This document shows, piece by piece, positions 52,784 through 61,234 of a DNA stretch of 64,000 bases. The stretch spans positions 434,001 through 498,000 of the forward strand of contig JAIVJZ010000041.1 of NCBI GenBank assembly GCA_020199775.1. The letters are read 5' to 3'. The DNA comes from Acidobacteriota bacterium (GTDB lineage Bacteria > Acidobacteriota > Blastocatellia > Pyrinomonadales > Pyrinomonadaceae). The notes beneath the pieces were generated by a model that was not told the DNA's origin, did not search any database, and worked only from the letters and a program-made list of their open reading frames with translations. The position numbers and the translations under genes are program-made. Numbering within the stretch: the stretch's first letter is position 1; every line of letters starts with the position of its first letter.

Positions 52784-54136
52784 ATGAAACGTCTCTTTTA
52801 CCTCTCTCTCCTCTGTCTGCTCGTCACGGCGGGCGCGGCGCGCGCGCAGAACTGGCCGCAGTTTCGCGGCGCAGGTGCGTCGGGCGTGGCGTCGGGCGCG
52901 GGGCGCACGCCCGTCGGTTGGAACGCGGCGAAGTCCGAGAACGTCGTGTGGAAGACGCCCATCCCCGGCCTCTCGCACGCGAGCCCGGTCGTGTGGGGCG
53001 ACAAAGTTTTCGTCATCACCGCCGTCAGCGCGGACACGGCCGCGCGCTTCAACGCGAAGGACAAAGGCATCGGCCTCGCGCGCGACGACGCGCGCCACGC
53101 GTGGCGCATCTACAGCCTCGACAAGACGACCGGACGTGTCAACTGGGAGCGCACGGCTTACGAAGGCGTACCCCGCTCCAAGCGTCACGTCAAGGCCACT
53201 CAGGCCAACTCCACTCCCGCGACCGACGGCAAAACCATCGTCGCGCTGATGGGTTCGGAAGGTCTCTACGCTTACGACTTCGCGGGCAAGCTGCTCTGGA
53301 AACAAGACCTCGGCGTCCTGAACCCCGGACTCGCGGGCGACCCCACTTCCGAGTGGGGACACGCCTCGTCGCCGGTCATCTACCGCGGTCTCGTCATCGT
53401 GCAATGCGACAAGCACGCGGGGTCTTTCATCGCGGCCTACCATCTCAAGGACGGGAAACAGGCTTGGCGGGTCGAGCGCGACGAGTTGCCTTCGTGGAGT
53501 CCGCCCGCGATTTACGAAGGCAGGGGGCGCGTGGAACTCGTCACGAACGGCAGCAACTACATACGCGGTTACGACCCGCTGACCGGGAAAGAACTCTGGC
53601 GTTTCGCCAACGGCGGCAAAGAGGCGCAGGTGCAAATGCCCGCGCCCCTCGTCGTGGGCGATATGATCATCGTGACGGGCGGCTACCCCGGCAACCGCCC
53701 CGTCAAAGCCTTCCGCCCCGGCGCGAGCGGCGACATCTCCCTCAAGGCGGGCGAGGAGTCTACGCCCGCGCTCGCCTACCGGCTGGCGCGCGGCAGTTCC
53801 TACACGGGCACGCCGCTCGTCTACGGCGACCTCATGTACATCTCCGGCGACAACGGCGTGCTCCGCGTCTTCGAGGCGAAGACCGGGAAGCCCGTCTACG
53901 AGCAACGACTGCCCGCCACTTTCAGCGCGTCGCCCGTTGCGGCCGACGGCAAAGTTTACCTCGCGAGCGAGGACGGCGACGTGTTCGTCGTCCGCGCCGG
54001 AGCGACCTACGAACTGCTGGCGACGAACCCGATGGGCGAACCTCTGATGGCGACGCCCGCCATCTCCGGCGGCCTGCTCATCGTGCGCTCGCAAAGTTAC
54101 GTCTACGCCATTGGCGAAGCTAAGAAGAAGGGATGA
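52784..54136 (+). CDS. Secreted PQQ-like beta-propeller protein 6
   Basis: A 450-aa protein with signal MKRLFYLSLLCLLVTAGAARA and mature start QNWPQFRGAGASGVASGAGRTPVGWN. Blades include IYSLDKTTGRVNWERT, AYHLKDGKQAWRVE and GYDPLTGKELWRFANGG. It is the closest relative of protein 3 (opposite strand, 45315-46694), with a 68-base identical stretch at 54020-54087. It starts 18 bases after protein 5 and is probably in one operon with it. The stop codon lies in the first gggatga unit of a heptad tract. Confidence 0.88.
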   Translation: MKRLFYLSLLCLLVTAGAARAQNWPQFRGAGASGVASGAGRTPVGWNAAKSENVVWKTPIPGLSHASPVVWGDKVFVITAVSADTAARFNAKDKGIGLARDDARHAWRIYSLDKTTGRVNWERTAYEGVPRSKRHVKATQANSTPATDGKTIVALMGSEGLYAYDFAGKLLWKQDLGVLNPGLAGDPTSEWGHASSPVIYRGLVIVQCDKHAGSFIAAYHLKDGKQAWRVERDELPSWSPPAIYEGRGRVELVTNGSNYIRGYDPLTGKELWRFANGGKEAQVQMPAPLVVGDMIIVTGGYPGNRPVKAFRPGASGDISLKAGEESTPALAYRLARGSSYTGTPLVYGDLMYISGDNGVLRVFEAKTGKPVYEQRLPATFSASPVAADGKVYLASEDGDVFVVRAGATYELLATNPMGEPLMATPAISGGLLIVRSQSYVYAIGEAKKKG

Positions 54137-54220
54137 GGGATGAGGGATGAGGGATGAAAGGAAGCATTCAGTCGGATAAGTGCTTTTCTTATTCATCCCT
54201 CATCCCTCATCCTTCATCCC
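54130..54220. repeat. Heptad-armed hairpin (gggatga type)
   Basis: Four gggatga units (54130-54157) and four complementary tcatccc-type units (54193-54220), inverted over 28 bp with one mismatch and a 35-nt loop. The first unit contains the stop codon of propeller gene 6. Confidence 0.92.
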
Positions 54221-54229
54221 TCAATTAAG

Positions 54230-55393
54230 ATGCAGCCCTTCGACTTCCAACTACGCACGCGCGTCGTCTTCGGGGCGGGCGCGCTCGCGCGTCTCGGCGC
54301 ACTCGCGCGCGAGTCGGGCTTCCGGCGCACGCTGCTCGTCGCGGATCGCGGCCTGATCGCCTCCGGCCACGTCGCGGAAGCGTCCGGCGTGCTGGCGGCG
54401 GCCGGGGTCGAAGTTGTCCCCTTCCACGAGTTCGACGTGAACCCGGACACGCGCATGTGCGCGCGCGGGCGCGAGTTCGCCGCGCCGCTCGACGTTGATT
54501 CGATCATCGGACTCGGCGGCGGGAGTTCGCTCGACTGCGCGAAAGGCATCAACTTTCTTTTGACGAACGGCGGCGAGATGCGCGATTACCACGGCTACGG
54601 CAAGGCCGCGCGCCCGATGCTGCCGATGATCGCCGTCCCCACTACCGCGGGCACGGGCAGCGAGGCGCAAACCTACGCGCTCATCTCCGACGCCGACACG
54701 CACGTCAAGATGGCCTGCGGCGACCCACGCGCGGCCTTTCGCATCGCCGTGCTCGACCCCGCGCTCACCGTCTCGCAAGCCCCATCCGTCACCGCCGCCG
54801 CCGGGTTCGACGCCATCGCGCACGCCGTCGAAAGTTACGTCACGACCCGGCGCAACGCCGTCTCCGACACGTTCGCGCGCGAGGCTTGGGCGTTGCTCGA
54901 AGCGAACTACGAGCGCGTGCTCACCGCGCCCCAAGACCTCGAAGCGCGCGGCGCGATGCAACTCGGCGCGCACTACGCCGGGGTGGCGATTGAACATTCC
55001 ATGCTCGGCGCAACGCACGCCTGCGCCAACCCGCTGACGCAACACTACGGCACGACCCACGGCGAAGCCGTCGCGCTCCTGCTGCCGCACGTCGTCCGCT
55101 GGAACGCCCGCGTAGTCGCCTCGCGCTACGCCGAACTCATGCGCGTCGCGGGACGCGCGGTTGACGACCGAAGCGCGGGCGATGTTCTGGCGGCGCGGCT
55201 CGACGAATTGAAAGCGGCGGGCGCGCTCGACAAAGATTCGTGCGCGACGGGCATCAGGCCGGATGCGCTTGAGATGTTGGCCGCCGACGCCGCGCGGCAG
55301 TGGACGGGCACGTTCAACCCGCGCCCGTTCGACGCTTCGGGCGCGCTCGAACTCTACCGCCGCGCCCTGCAATTACAACTTCAGAACGTTTGA
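54230..55393 (+). CDS. Iron-containing alcohol dehydrogenase
   Basis: A 387-aa NAD(P)-dependent type III alcohol dehydrogenase. The nucleotide site is IIGLGGGSSLDCAKGINF with PTTAGTGSEA; the metal site is in GFDAIAHAVESYV and HSMLGATHACANPLTQHYGTTHGEA (histidines and Asp of the Fe2+ centre). It is cytoplasmic and interconverts an alcohol and an aldehyde of unknown identity. Although it is surrounded by PQQ-like proteins, nothing links it to PQQ. It begins 9 bases after the heptad hairpin and ends four bases before propeller gene 7. Confidence 0.92.
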   Translation: MQPFDFQLRTRVVFGAGALARLGALARESGFRRTLLVADRGLIASGHVAEASGVLAAAGVEVVPFHEFDVNPDTRMCARGREFAAPLDVDSIIGLGGGSSLDCAKGINFLLTNGGEMRDYHGYGKAARPMLPMIAVPTTAGTGSEAQTYALISDADTHVKMACGDPRAAFRIAVLDPALTVSQAPSVTAAAGFDAIAHAVESYVTTRRNAVSDTFAREAWALLEANYERVLTAPQDLEARGAMQLGAHYAGVAIEHSMLGATHACANPLTQHYGTTHGEAVALLLPHVVRWNARVVASRYAELMRVAGRAVDDRSAGDVLAARLDELKAAGALDKDSCATGIRPDALEMLAADAARQWTGTFNPRPFDASGALELYRRALQLQLQNV

Positions 55394-55397
55394 GGAT

Positions 55398-56585
55398 ATG
55401 ACGGAAGTGAACGAGGACATGCCGGAAGTGAACAAGGAATCTTTCTCGCCCCGCCGCGCGCCGCGCGCGTATCTGCTCTCGCTGCTTTTAACTTGCGCCT
55501 TTCTACTTTCGCCCGCACGCGGCGCGGCGCAGTGGGCTGACCCGAACAACTGGACGCAGTTTCGCGGCAATGGGCAGTTGACCGGCGTGTCGAAGACCGA
55601 CGTGCCGAAAAATCTTCGACCGCTGTGGAATTATCAGGCGGGCGCGGGGATCGAATCGTCGGCGGCCATCGCGAATGGTACGGTCTACGTCGGCTCGCAG
55701 GACGGCGTGCTCGCCGCGCTCGATCTCTCTAACGGCGCGGTGCGCTGGAAGTACAACACCGGAAGCAAGGAAGGCATCGGCGAGTCGTCGCCCGCCGTGG
55801 CGAACGGGCTCGTCTACGTGGGCGATCTCGGCGGGACAATTCACGCCGTCAACGCGGGCAACGGGCGCGGCGTGTGGACGTTCAAGACCGGCGGCGAGAT
55901 CAAATCTTCGCCCGTCGCCGTGGACGACAAAATTCTGATCGGCTCATACGACGGCCACCTCTACGGCCTCGACGCGCGCAGCGGCGCGGTGCGCTGGAAG
56001 GTGAAGACGGCCGGCCCCGTCCACGCCACCGCGGGCGTCGCGAACGGCACGGCCTACGTCGCGGGTTGCGACGAAATCTTCCGCGCCATACGCATCTCCG
56101 ACGGGCGCGAACTTTTCACGGTCGCATCGGGCGCGTACACGGGCGCGTCGCCCGCGTTGATGGACAACTCGGCCTTCTACGGCACGTTCGACAACTACGT
56201 GCTCGGCGTCAATCTCCAGACGCGCCGCGTCTCCTGGCGTTACCGCAACGCGCAGCGACAGTTTCCCTTCTACTCTTCGGCGGGCGCGGTGGAAAACCGC
56301 GTCGTGCTCGGCGGGCGCGACAAGTACGTGCATTGCCTCGACGCGCGCACGGGCAGAGCCTTGTGGACTTTCGCGACGCGGGCGCGCGTCGAATCGTCGC
56401 CCGCGCTCGCGTCGGGGCGCGTCTTCGTCGGTTCGAGCGACGGCAGGTTTTACGTGCTCGACTTTTACAGCGGCGCGAAGCTCTGGGAGTTCGACGCGGG
56501 CGCGGCTCTCTCGGCCTCGCCCGCCATCGCTTCGGGGCGCATCGTCATCGGCTCGCAGGACGGGCGCGTCTACTGCTTCGGGTAA
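55398..56585 (+). CDS. Secreted PQQ-like beta-propeller protein 7
   Basis: A 395-aa protein starting at 55398, four bases after the dehydrogenase stop; a second ATG at 55419 is also possible because the first 14 codons are a duplicated 21-base unit (MTEVNED/MPEVNKE). The signal follows (RAYLLSLLLTCAFLLSPARGAAQ). The propeller starts NNWTQFRGNGQLTGVSKTDVPKNLRPLWNYQAGAGIESS and is the most regular of the set, with repeats of GTVYVGSQDGVLAALDLSNGAVRWKY type (about seven). It is BamB-like in length. The stop codon overlaps a gggtaaa heptad tract. Confidence 0.88.
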   Translation: MTEVNEDMPEVNKESFSPRRAPRAYLLSLLLTCAFLLSPARGAAQWADPNNWTQFRGNGQLTGVSKTDVPKNLRPLWNYQAGAGIESSAAIANGTVYVGSQDGVLAALDLSNGAVRWKYNTGSKEGIGESSPAVANGLVYVGDLGGTIHAVNAGNGRGVWTFKTGGEIKSSPVAVDDKILIGSYDGHLYGLDARSGAVRWKVKTAGPVHATAGVANGTAYVAGCDEIFRAIRISDGRELFTVASGAYTGASPALMDNSAFYGTFDNYVLGVNLQTRRVSWRYRNAQRQFPFYSSAGAVENRVVLGGRDKYVHCLDARTGRALWTFATRARVESSPALASGRVFVGSSDGRFYVLDFYSGAKLWEFDAGAALSASPAIASGRIVIGSQDGRVYCFG

Positions 56586-56697
56586 AGGGTAAAGGGGAAG
56601 GGTGAAAGGGGAAAGGGTAAGAACATAGGAAGAAGCTATGCGAGCGAGCAGGTTTTTATCTTCGACCCTTTACCCCTTCCCCTTTACCCCTTCCCCT
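56580..56697. repeat. Heptad-armed repeat (gggtaaa type)
   Basis: Six units gggtaaa/gggtaaa/ggggaag/ggtgaaa/ggggaaa/gggtaag (56580-56621) and a complementary pyrimidine arm at about 56665-56697. The first unit contains the propeller gene 7 stop codon. The arms are roughly, not perfectly, complementary. Confidence 0.88.
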
Positions 56698-56800
56698 TAT
56701 GCCCTTTCACCCTACGCTCGCGGCGATTGACTTGGCCGCCCCTTTCGGCATAGAAACATCTGGTACAACTTCCACTTCAATCCAAACGAGGCACACGAAA

Positions 56801-58558
56801 ATGAAGAAGCGCATTCTTTCCGGCCTGTCGCTCGCCGCCGGGCTTGCCGTGCTCACGGTCGCGTGCGTGCAGACGCCGACGACGAACCAGACGGCGAACA
56901 CGAACGCCGCCGCACCCACCACCGCCGCCGCCGCCGTCCCCGCCGAACTCAGACCCGCGCTCGACAGCATCAACTCGAACGACATCATGGCGCACACCAA
57001 AGAGCTGTCGTCAGACCAGTACGAGGGGCGAGGCCCCGGCACGCCCGGCGAAGAGTTGACGGTCAAATATCTGACCGCGCAGTACCAACGCCTCGGGCTG
57101 AAACCCGGCAACCCCGACGGGACTTACGTGCAGAAAGTCCCGCTCGTCGGCTTCACGGGCGCGACGCGCGCGTCGTTCACGGCGAATGGTAAGACGATTG
57201 ATTTGAAGTTCCCGACCGATTACGTCGCCGTCTCGCGCCGCTTCGTGCCGGAGTCGAAGGTGGAAAACTCGGACGTGGTCTTCGTCGGCTACGGCGTGGT
57301 CGCGCCCGAATACGGCTGGGACGATTACAAGGGCGTGGACGTGCGCGGCAAGACCATCGTCATGCTCATCAACGACCCGGCCGTGCCCGACGCCGCCGAC
57401 GCCTCGAAACTCGACGAACGGATGTTCAAGGGCAACGCCATGACCTACTACGGCCGCTGGACGTACAAGTACGAGATCGCGCGCGACCGTGGCGCGGCCG
57501 CCGCCATCATCGTCCACGAGACGGGGCCTGCGGGCTATCCTTACGAAGTCGTCTCCGGCAGTTGGTCGCGCGAGAACTTCGACGTGCAGACGCCGAACAA
57601 GAACATGGATCGCGCGGCGGTCGAAGGCTGGATCACGCTCGACCGCGCGAAGGAGCTCATGACGGCTTCGGGTCAGGACTTCGACGCGTTGAAGAAGGCG
57701 GCCGTGACGAAAGACTTCAAGCCCGTCACGCTGAACGCGAAGGCCAACATCGAAGTCAAAAACACGATTCGCGAGATCAATTCGAGCAACGTCGTCGCCA
57801 AGCTCGAAGGCTCGGACGCGACCTTGAAGAACGAGTACGTCATCTACTCGGCGCACTGGGATCATCTGGGGCGCGACCCCAAGTTGCCGGGCGATCAGAT
57901 TTTCAACGGCGCGCTCGACAACGCCTCCGGCACGGGGGCGATGCTTGAGATCGCCGAAGCCTTCACCAAGATGACGCCCGCGCCCAAGCGTTCCATCATC
58001 TTTCTCTCCGTCACGGCCGAAGAGAAGGGCTTGCTCGGCGCGAAACACTACGCGGAGAACCCGCTCTACCCGGCCAACAAGACGCTCGCCAACATCAACA
58101 TCGACGGCGTCAACCAGTGGGGGCGCACGAAAGACATCACGATGGTCGGCGACGACAACTCGACGCTCATAGACCTCCTGCGCGAAGCGGCGGGCACGCA
58201 AGGTCGCACGGTCAAACCCGACCCCGAACCGGAGAAGGGTTTCTATTACCGCTCCGATCATTTCGAATTTGCCAAGGTGGGCGTGCCCGCGCTCTACACG
58301 GATTCCGGCGTGGACTACGTCGGCAAGGATGTCGCCTACAGCAAGCAGAAGCGCGACGAATACACCGACCGCGACTACCACAAAGTTTCCGACGAGATAA
58401 AACCCGACTGGGAATTGTCCGGCGCGGTCGAGGACGCGCAACTGCTGACCCTGATCGGCTACCGCGTCGCGCACGGCGATAAGTATCCCGAATGGAAGGC
58501 CGGTTCGGAGTTCAAAACCAAGCGCGACGAGACGATGCGCGGCGTGGCGACGCCGTAA
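56801..58558 (+). CDS. M28-family metallopeptidase lipoprotein
   Basis: A 585-aa protein. I start it at 56801 ([22 protein letters not shown]), which gives a lipobox with the lipid cysteine near residue 22; an upstream in-frame ATG at 56699 lies in heptad DNA. A Thr/Asn/Ala-rich linker leads to a PA-domain-containing M28 peptidase. Zinc ligands are visible in SAHWDHLG (His), [10 protein letters not shown] (Asp), TAEEKGLLG (Glu-Glu), INIDGVNQ (Asp) and YRSDHFEF (His). It probably acts as an aminopeptidase at the outer membrane or periplasm. A strong terminator follows. Confidence 0.92.
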   Translation: MKKRILSGLSLAAGLAVLTVACVQTPTTNQTANTNAAAPTTAAAAVPAELRPALDSINSNDIMAHTKELSSDQYEGRGPGTPGEELTVKYLTAQYQRLGLKPGNPDGTYVQKVPLVGFTGATRASFTANGKTIDLKFPTDYVAVSRRFVPESKVENSDVVFVGYGVVAPEYGWDDYKGVDVRGKTIVMLINDPAVPDAADASKLDERMFKGNAMTYYGRWTYKYEIARDRGAAAAIIVHETGPAGYPYEVVSGSWSRENFDVQTPNKNMDRAAVEGWITLDRAKELMTASGQDFDALKKAAVTKDFKPVTLNAKANIEVKNTIREINSSNVVAKLEGSDATLKNEYVIYSAHWDHLGRDPKLPGDQIFNGALDNASGTGAMLEIAEAFTKMTPAPKRSIIFLSVTAEEKGLLGAKHYAENPLYPANKTLANINIDGVNQWGRTKDITMVGDDNSTLIDLLREAAGTQGRTVKPDPEPEKGFYYRSDHFEFAKVGVPALYTDSGVDYVGKDVAYSKQKRDEYTDRDYHKVSDEIKPDWELSGAVEDAQLLTLIGYRVAHGDKYPEWKAGSEFKTKRDETMRGVATP

Positions 58559-58663
58559 GGGTGTGGGCGAAGTCGCGGGGCGGAACAACGTGAGTTGAGC
58601 CGCGCGAGCCGCGACAGTCAATCACCCTTGCCGTCCGGCGGAACGAACGCCGCGACAACATGC

Positions 58664-58729
58664 ACGAAGCCCCGTCAGGGGCGACACATCAACGCAAACA
58701 TGTGTCGCCCCTGACGGGGCTTCGTTTTT
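58664..58729 (+). terminator. 26-bp perfect stem with T-run after the peptidase gene
   Basis: Arms 58664-58689 and 58700-58725 are perfectly complementary with a 10-nt loop, followed by TTTTT (58725-58729). It is probably a dispersed repeat (gaagccccgtcaggggcgac) doing terminator duty. A related short motif, gcccctgcggggcttc, recurs at about 58773-58788. Confidence 0.85.
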
Positions 58730-58840
58730 ATCGTCGTACCAGACTCCCGCGCTTACGCGCGAGGCTACTGATCGCCGCCCCTGCGGGGCTTCAAACTATA
58801 GCGATTTGCAGATGAGTGTGACCAATATCAAAACTGTAGG

Positions 58841-58899
58841 GGCAGGGCTTGTCCCTGCCCGCTCGGTTTGGTGAGCGGCGGGCAGGGACAAGCCCTGCC
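58841..58899. repeat. 22-bp inverted repeat of REP type
   Basis: Arms 58841-58862 and 58878-58899 (ggcagggcttgtccctgccc and complement) are perfect with a 15-nt loop. The rest of the gap 58559-59189 holds the terminator above and no gene; an ORF across the repeat (AGRDKPCPY) is translated repeat DNA. Confidence 0.8.
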
Positions 58900-59189
58900 A
58901 CGCGGCGAGGCCGGCGATGATTCCGCGTAAAGGTCCTTGCATAAAGTAATCCCTCCTGCCCGTCGTTGAATGCGTTGTGAACCGTGTGAGTTATCGTGTA
59001 CGGCAAAAAGGCGGGCAAGTCAATAGCCTGACGCCTCGATGCGGGCTAACGCGCAACCCGTCGCGTAGCCGTGCGCGCGTCCCGTCGCGGGGAAGAAACC
59101 CGACGCCGGAGAACGCGTTCCCCGGCGTCGAGTCGTTTGAAGATGAGTTGGCGCGAGCACGCCGACGGCTCGCGGCAAATCGTTCTCGC

Positions 59190-60818
59190 TCACGCGCCGC
59201 GCGCGAAATACTTTTCAATGGTCGCCGCCTGCGGCTTGCGCGTCGCGAGCGAGACGACGAACATGAGCAGCGCGGAGCCGACGACCATCGGGACGACCGG
59301 CATGAAGCCGAAGACGGCCGTGCCGCCCGGCGTGCGCGCCAACGCTTCGACGCCGCCGATGGTCGCGCAGACGGTCGTCACGCCCGGCGCGGGCGCGGGC
59401 ACGGTCGCTTGAAAGACGGCGACGGCGACGACCGCCGCGGCCGTCCACACGGTCGCCGCGAGCGCGCCCCACTTCGTGCTTCCCTTCCAGAACAGCGCGG
59501 CGATGATGAGCGGCGAGAGCGCGGCGTAGCCGGAGAACGCGTACTGGATGGCGAGTTCAAAAATCGACTCCGGCGCTTGCAGTGCGACGACGTAGGCGAA
59601 CAGCGTCAGGAGGATGACGAAGATGCGCCCCGTCTGCACCTGCACCGCTTCGCCGAACCTGCGCTTGCCCCCGTAGAAGGCGAAGATATCTTCCGTAAAC
59701 ATCGTCGAGAGCGCGAGGATTTGCGAGTCGGAGGCCATCACGGCCGCCATGATCCCCGCGCCGAGCAGACCGGCGAGCCAGAGCGGCGCGAAGCGTTGCA
59801 AAAGGAGCAGCAGCGTGTCGTCGCCCGCCGCCTGTTCGCGCAAGATGTCGCGCTGTTCGGGCGGCATCGCCCGCCCTTGCGTCGCCAGCACGCGCCGCGC
59901 TTCGACCTTCGCGCGAATGGCGGGAACGTCCTGCACGCGGTTCGCCATCACGCCGAGGAAGACGCACGGCAGCCAGATCGCCATGATGCAGATCGGGTAG
60001 AAGATGACCGTCTTTTTGAACTGCGCCATCTTGCGCGCCGTCAGGCAGAAGATGGCGATGTGCGGGAAGGCGATGGCCGAGAGCGGGATGAAGGTGTAGC
60101 TGAAAAAGTAGTAGGGCGAGATGCGTTCGCGCGTTAAGAGCGGCGCGGTCGCGGGCGACGAAGCAAGCGCGGCCACCGCCGACTTGAAGCCGCCCATCCC
60201 CGCGCCGATGACCACGACGGCGATTGCGCCGAAGACGAGGAAGAGGATCGTCTGGAACGTGTTGACCCACGCCGTACCGCGCATCCCGCCGAAGAAGACA
60301 TAACTCATCACGACGAGCGCGACGATTGCGCCGCCGAACCAGAACGGCACGAGGCCGCCGCTGATGACGTGCAAAGTAGTGCCGCCGCCCATCACGCCGA
60401 TGATGATGTAGGGCACGAGCAGCGCGGCCTGCACGAAGAAGATGACCGTGCCGATGTGCCCGCACTCCCAGCGGTCGCGGAAGATCTGCACGGGCGTCAT
60501 GAAACCGTGCTTCTTGCCGAGAGCCCAGATGCGCGTGCCGCACAAAAAGATCGTCAGCGGGATGACGAGCGCGGACGAGGTCGCCATCAACCCGAAAGTG
60601 ACGACGCCGTTGTTGAAGGCGTGCCCCGACGAGCCGAGGATGGCGAAGGCCGTCATGTTCGTCCCGAACAGCGAGAGCAGGAAGACGAAGGGGCCGAGCG
60701 AGCGGTTGGCGAGAAAATAGTCTTCGGCTCGCTCTTTGCCCGTCGCTTTACGGAAGGCGAAGATGCCGATGTAGAGGACGACGGCGAGATAGATAAAGAC
60801 GACGATGGCCGGGATCAA
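59190..60818 (-). CDS. Sodium:solute symporter (SSS family)
   Basis: A 542-aa inner-membrane protein with about 13 transmembrane helices. SSS features include the N-terminal [38 protein letters not shown] and [26 protein letters not shown], and [23 protein letters not shown] in the middle. It uses the sodium gradient to import an organic solute; the substrate is not evident, and pairing with DUF3311 is common for permeases of carboxylate or amino-acid-like solutes. A roughly 45-residue charged loop (about 315-360) is notable. It overlaps the DUF3311 gene by four bases. Confidence 0.92.
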   Translation of the reverse strand: MIPAIVVFIYLAVVLYIGIFAFRKATGKERAEDYFLANRSLGPFVFLLSLFGTNMTAFAILGSSGHAFNNGVVTFGLMATSSALVIPLTIFLCGTRIWALGKKHGFMTPVQIFRDRWECGHIGTVIFFVQAALLVPYIIIGVMGGGTTLHVISGGLVPFWFGGAIVALVVMSYVFFGGMRGTAWVNTFQTILFLVFGAIAVVVIGAGMGGFKSAVAALASSPATAPLLTRERISPYYFFSYTFIPLSAIAFPHIAIFCLTARKMAQFKKTVIFYPICIMAIWLPCVFLGVMANRVQDVPAIRAKVEARRVLATQGRAMPPEQRDILREQAAGDDTLLLLLQRFAPLWLAGLLGAGIMAAVMASDSQILALSTMFTEDIFAFYGGKRRFGEAVQVQTGRIFVILLTLFAYVVALQAPESIFELAIQYAFSGYAALSPLIIAALFWKGSTKWGALAATVWTAAAVVAVAVFQATVPAPAPGVTTVCATIGGVEALARTPGGTAVFGFMPVVPMVVGSALLMFVVSLATRKPQAATIEKYFARGA

Positions 60819-61054
60819 CGCGCGTCCTCCTTTTTCGTCTCACGCCCCTCGACCTCTTCTTCGAGGTGCGACGGCCACGCGAATGTGACGAGCATCCACA
60901 TCACGAGGGCGCAGGCGACGACGAAGCAGGCGTGATAGAAAAGCCCGATGGGAACGAAGCCGAAGGCCATCGGGTAAACTTTGCGCCAGTTCCAAACGTC
61001 CTGATGCGAGACGTAGAGCGCGATGACGACGAGAGTCAGCAAAAGTCGTTTCAT
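60815..61054 (-). CDS. DUF3311 small membrane protein, symporter partner
   Basis: A 79-aa protein with two transmembrane helices ([14 protein letters not shown] and [24 protein letters not shown]) and an acidic, charged C-terminus. This is the DUF3311 arrangement: a small subunit-like protein coded immediately before an SSS symporter. It overlaps the symporter start by four bases (ATGA), indicating translational coupling, and probably helps its stability or assembly. It is divergent from the TonB receptor gene at 61235. Confidence 0.88.
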   Translation of the reverse strand: MKRLLLTLVVIALYVSHQDVWNWRKVYPMAFGFVPIGLFYHACFVVACALVMWMLVTFAWPSHLEEEVEGRETKKEDAR

Positions 61055-61139
61055 TCAGTTTTTCGTAAATGGCCGGACGGATTTTCGGAAGAAACCACGA
61101 GGCCGTATCAGACGTAACAATGTATAGTGTCGCAGACGA

Positions 61140-61169
61140 TTGCGACAGGTCAAGAGTAATGATTAGAAT
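61140..61169 (+). promoter_or_regulatory. Candidate promoter for the second TonB receptor gene
   Basis: TTGCGA (61140-61145), 18-base spacer, TAGAAT (61164-61169), about 65 bases before the receptor start codon, in a 180-base divergent gap. Confidence 0.35.
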
Positions 61170-61234
61170 GCCCCGGCGACCCCAGACCGCCGGAGTATTC
61201 GTCCAAACCAGAGTAACGTCTCATACGATTCCCA

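Noticed and set aside
42186-56585. PQQ-dependent alcohol dehydrogenase operon
   Set aside because: The propeller proteins lack CxxCH haem motifs and dehydrogenase active-site signatures, and no pqq synthesis gene is present. The real alcohol dehydrogenase here is the iron/NAD type.
1097-56697. Heptad tracts as CRISPR arrays
   Set aside because: Units are 7 nt with no spacers, arms are inverted, and there are no cas genes.
58791-59018. 75-aa minus-strand ORF in the gap after the peptidase gene
   Set aside because: Its core (AGRDKPCPY) is translation of the REP-like repeat, with no independent coding signal.
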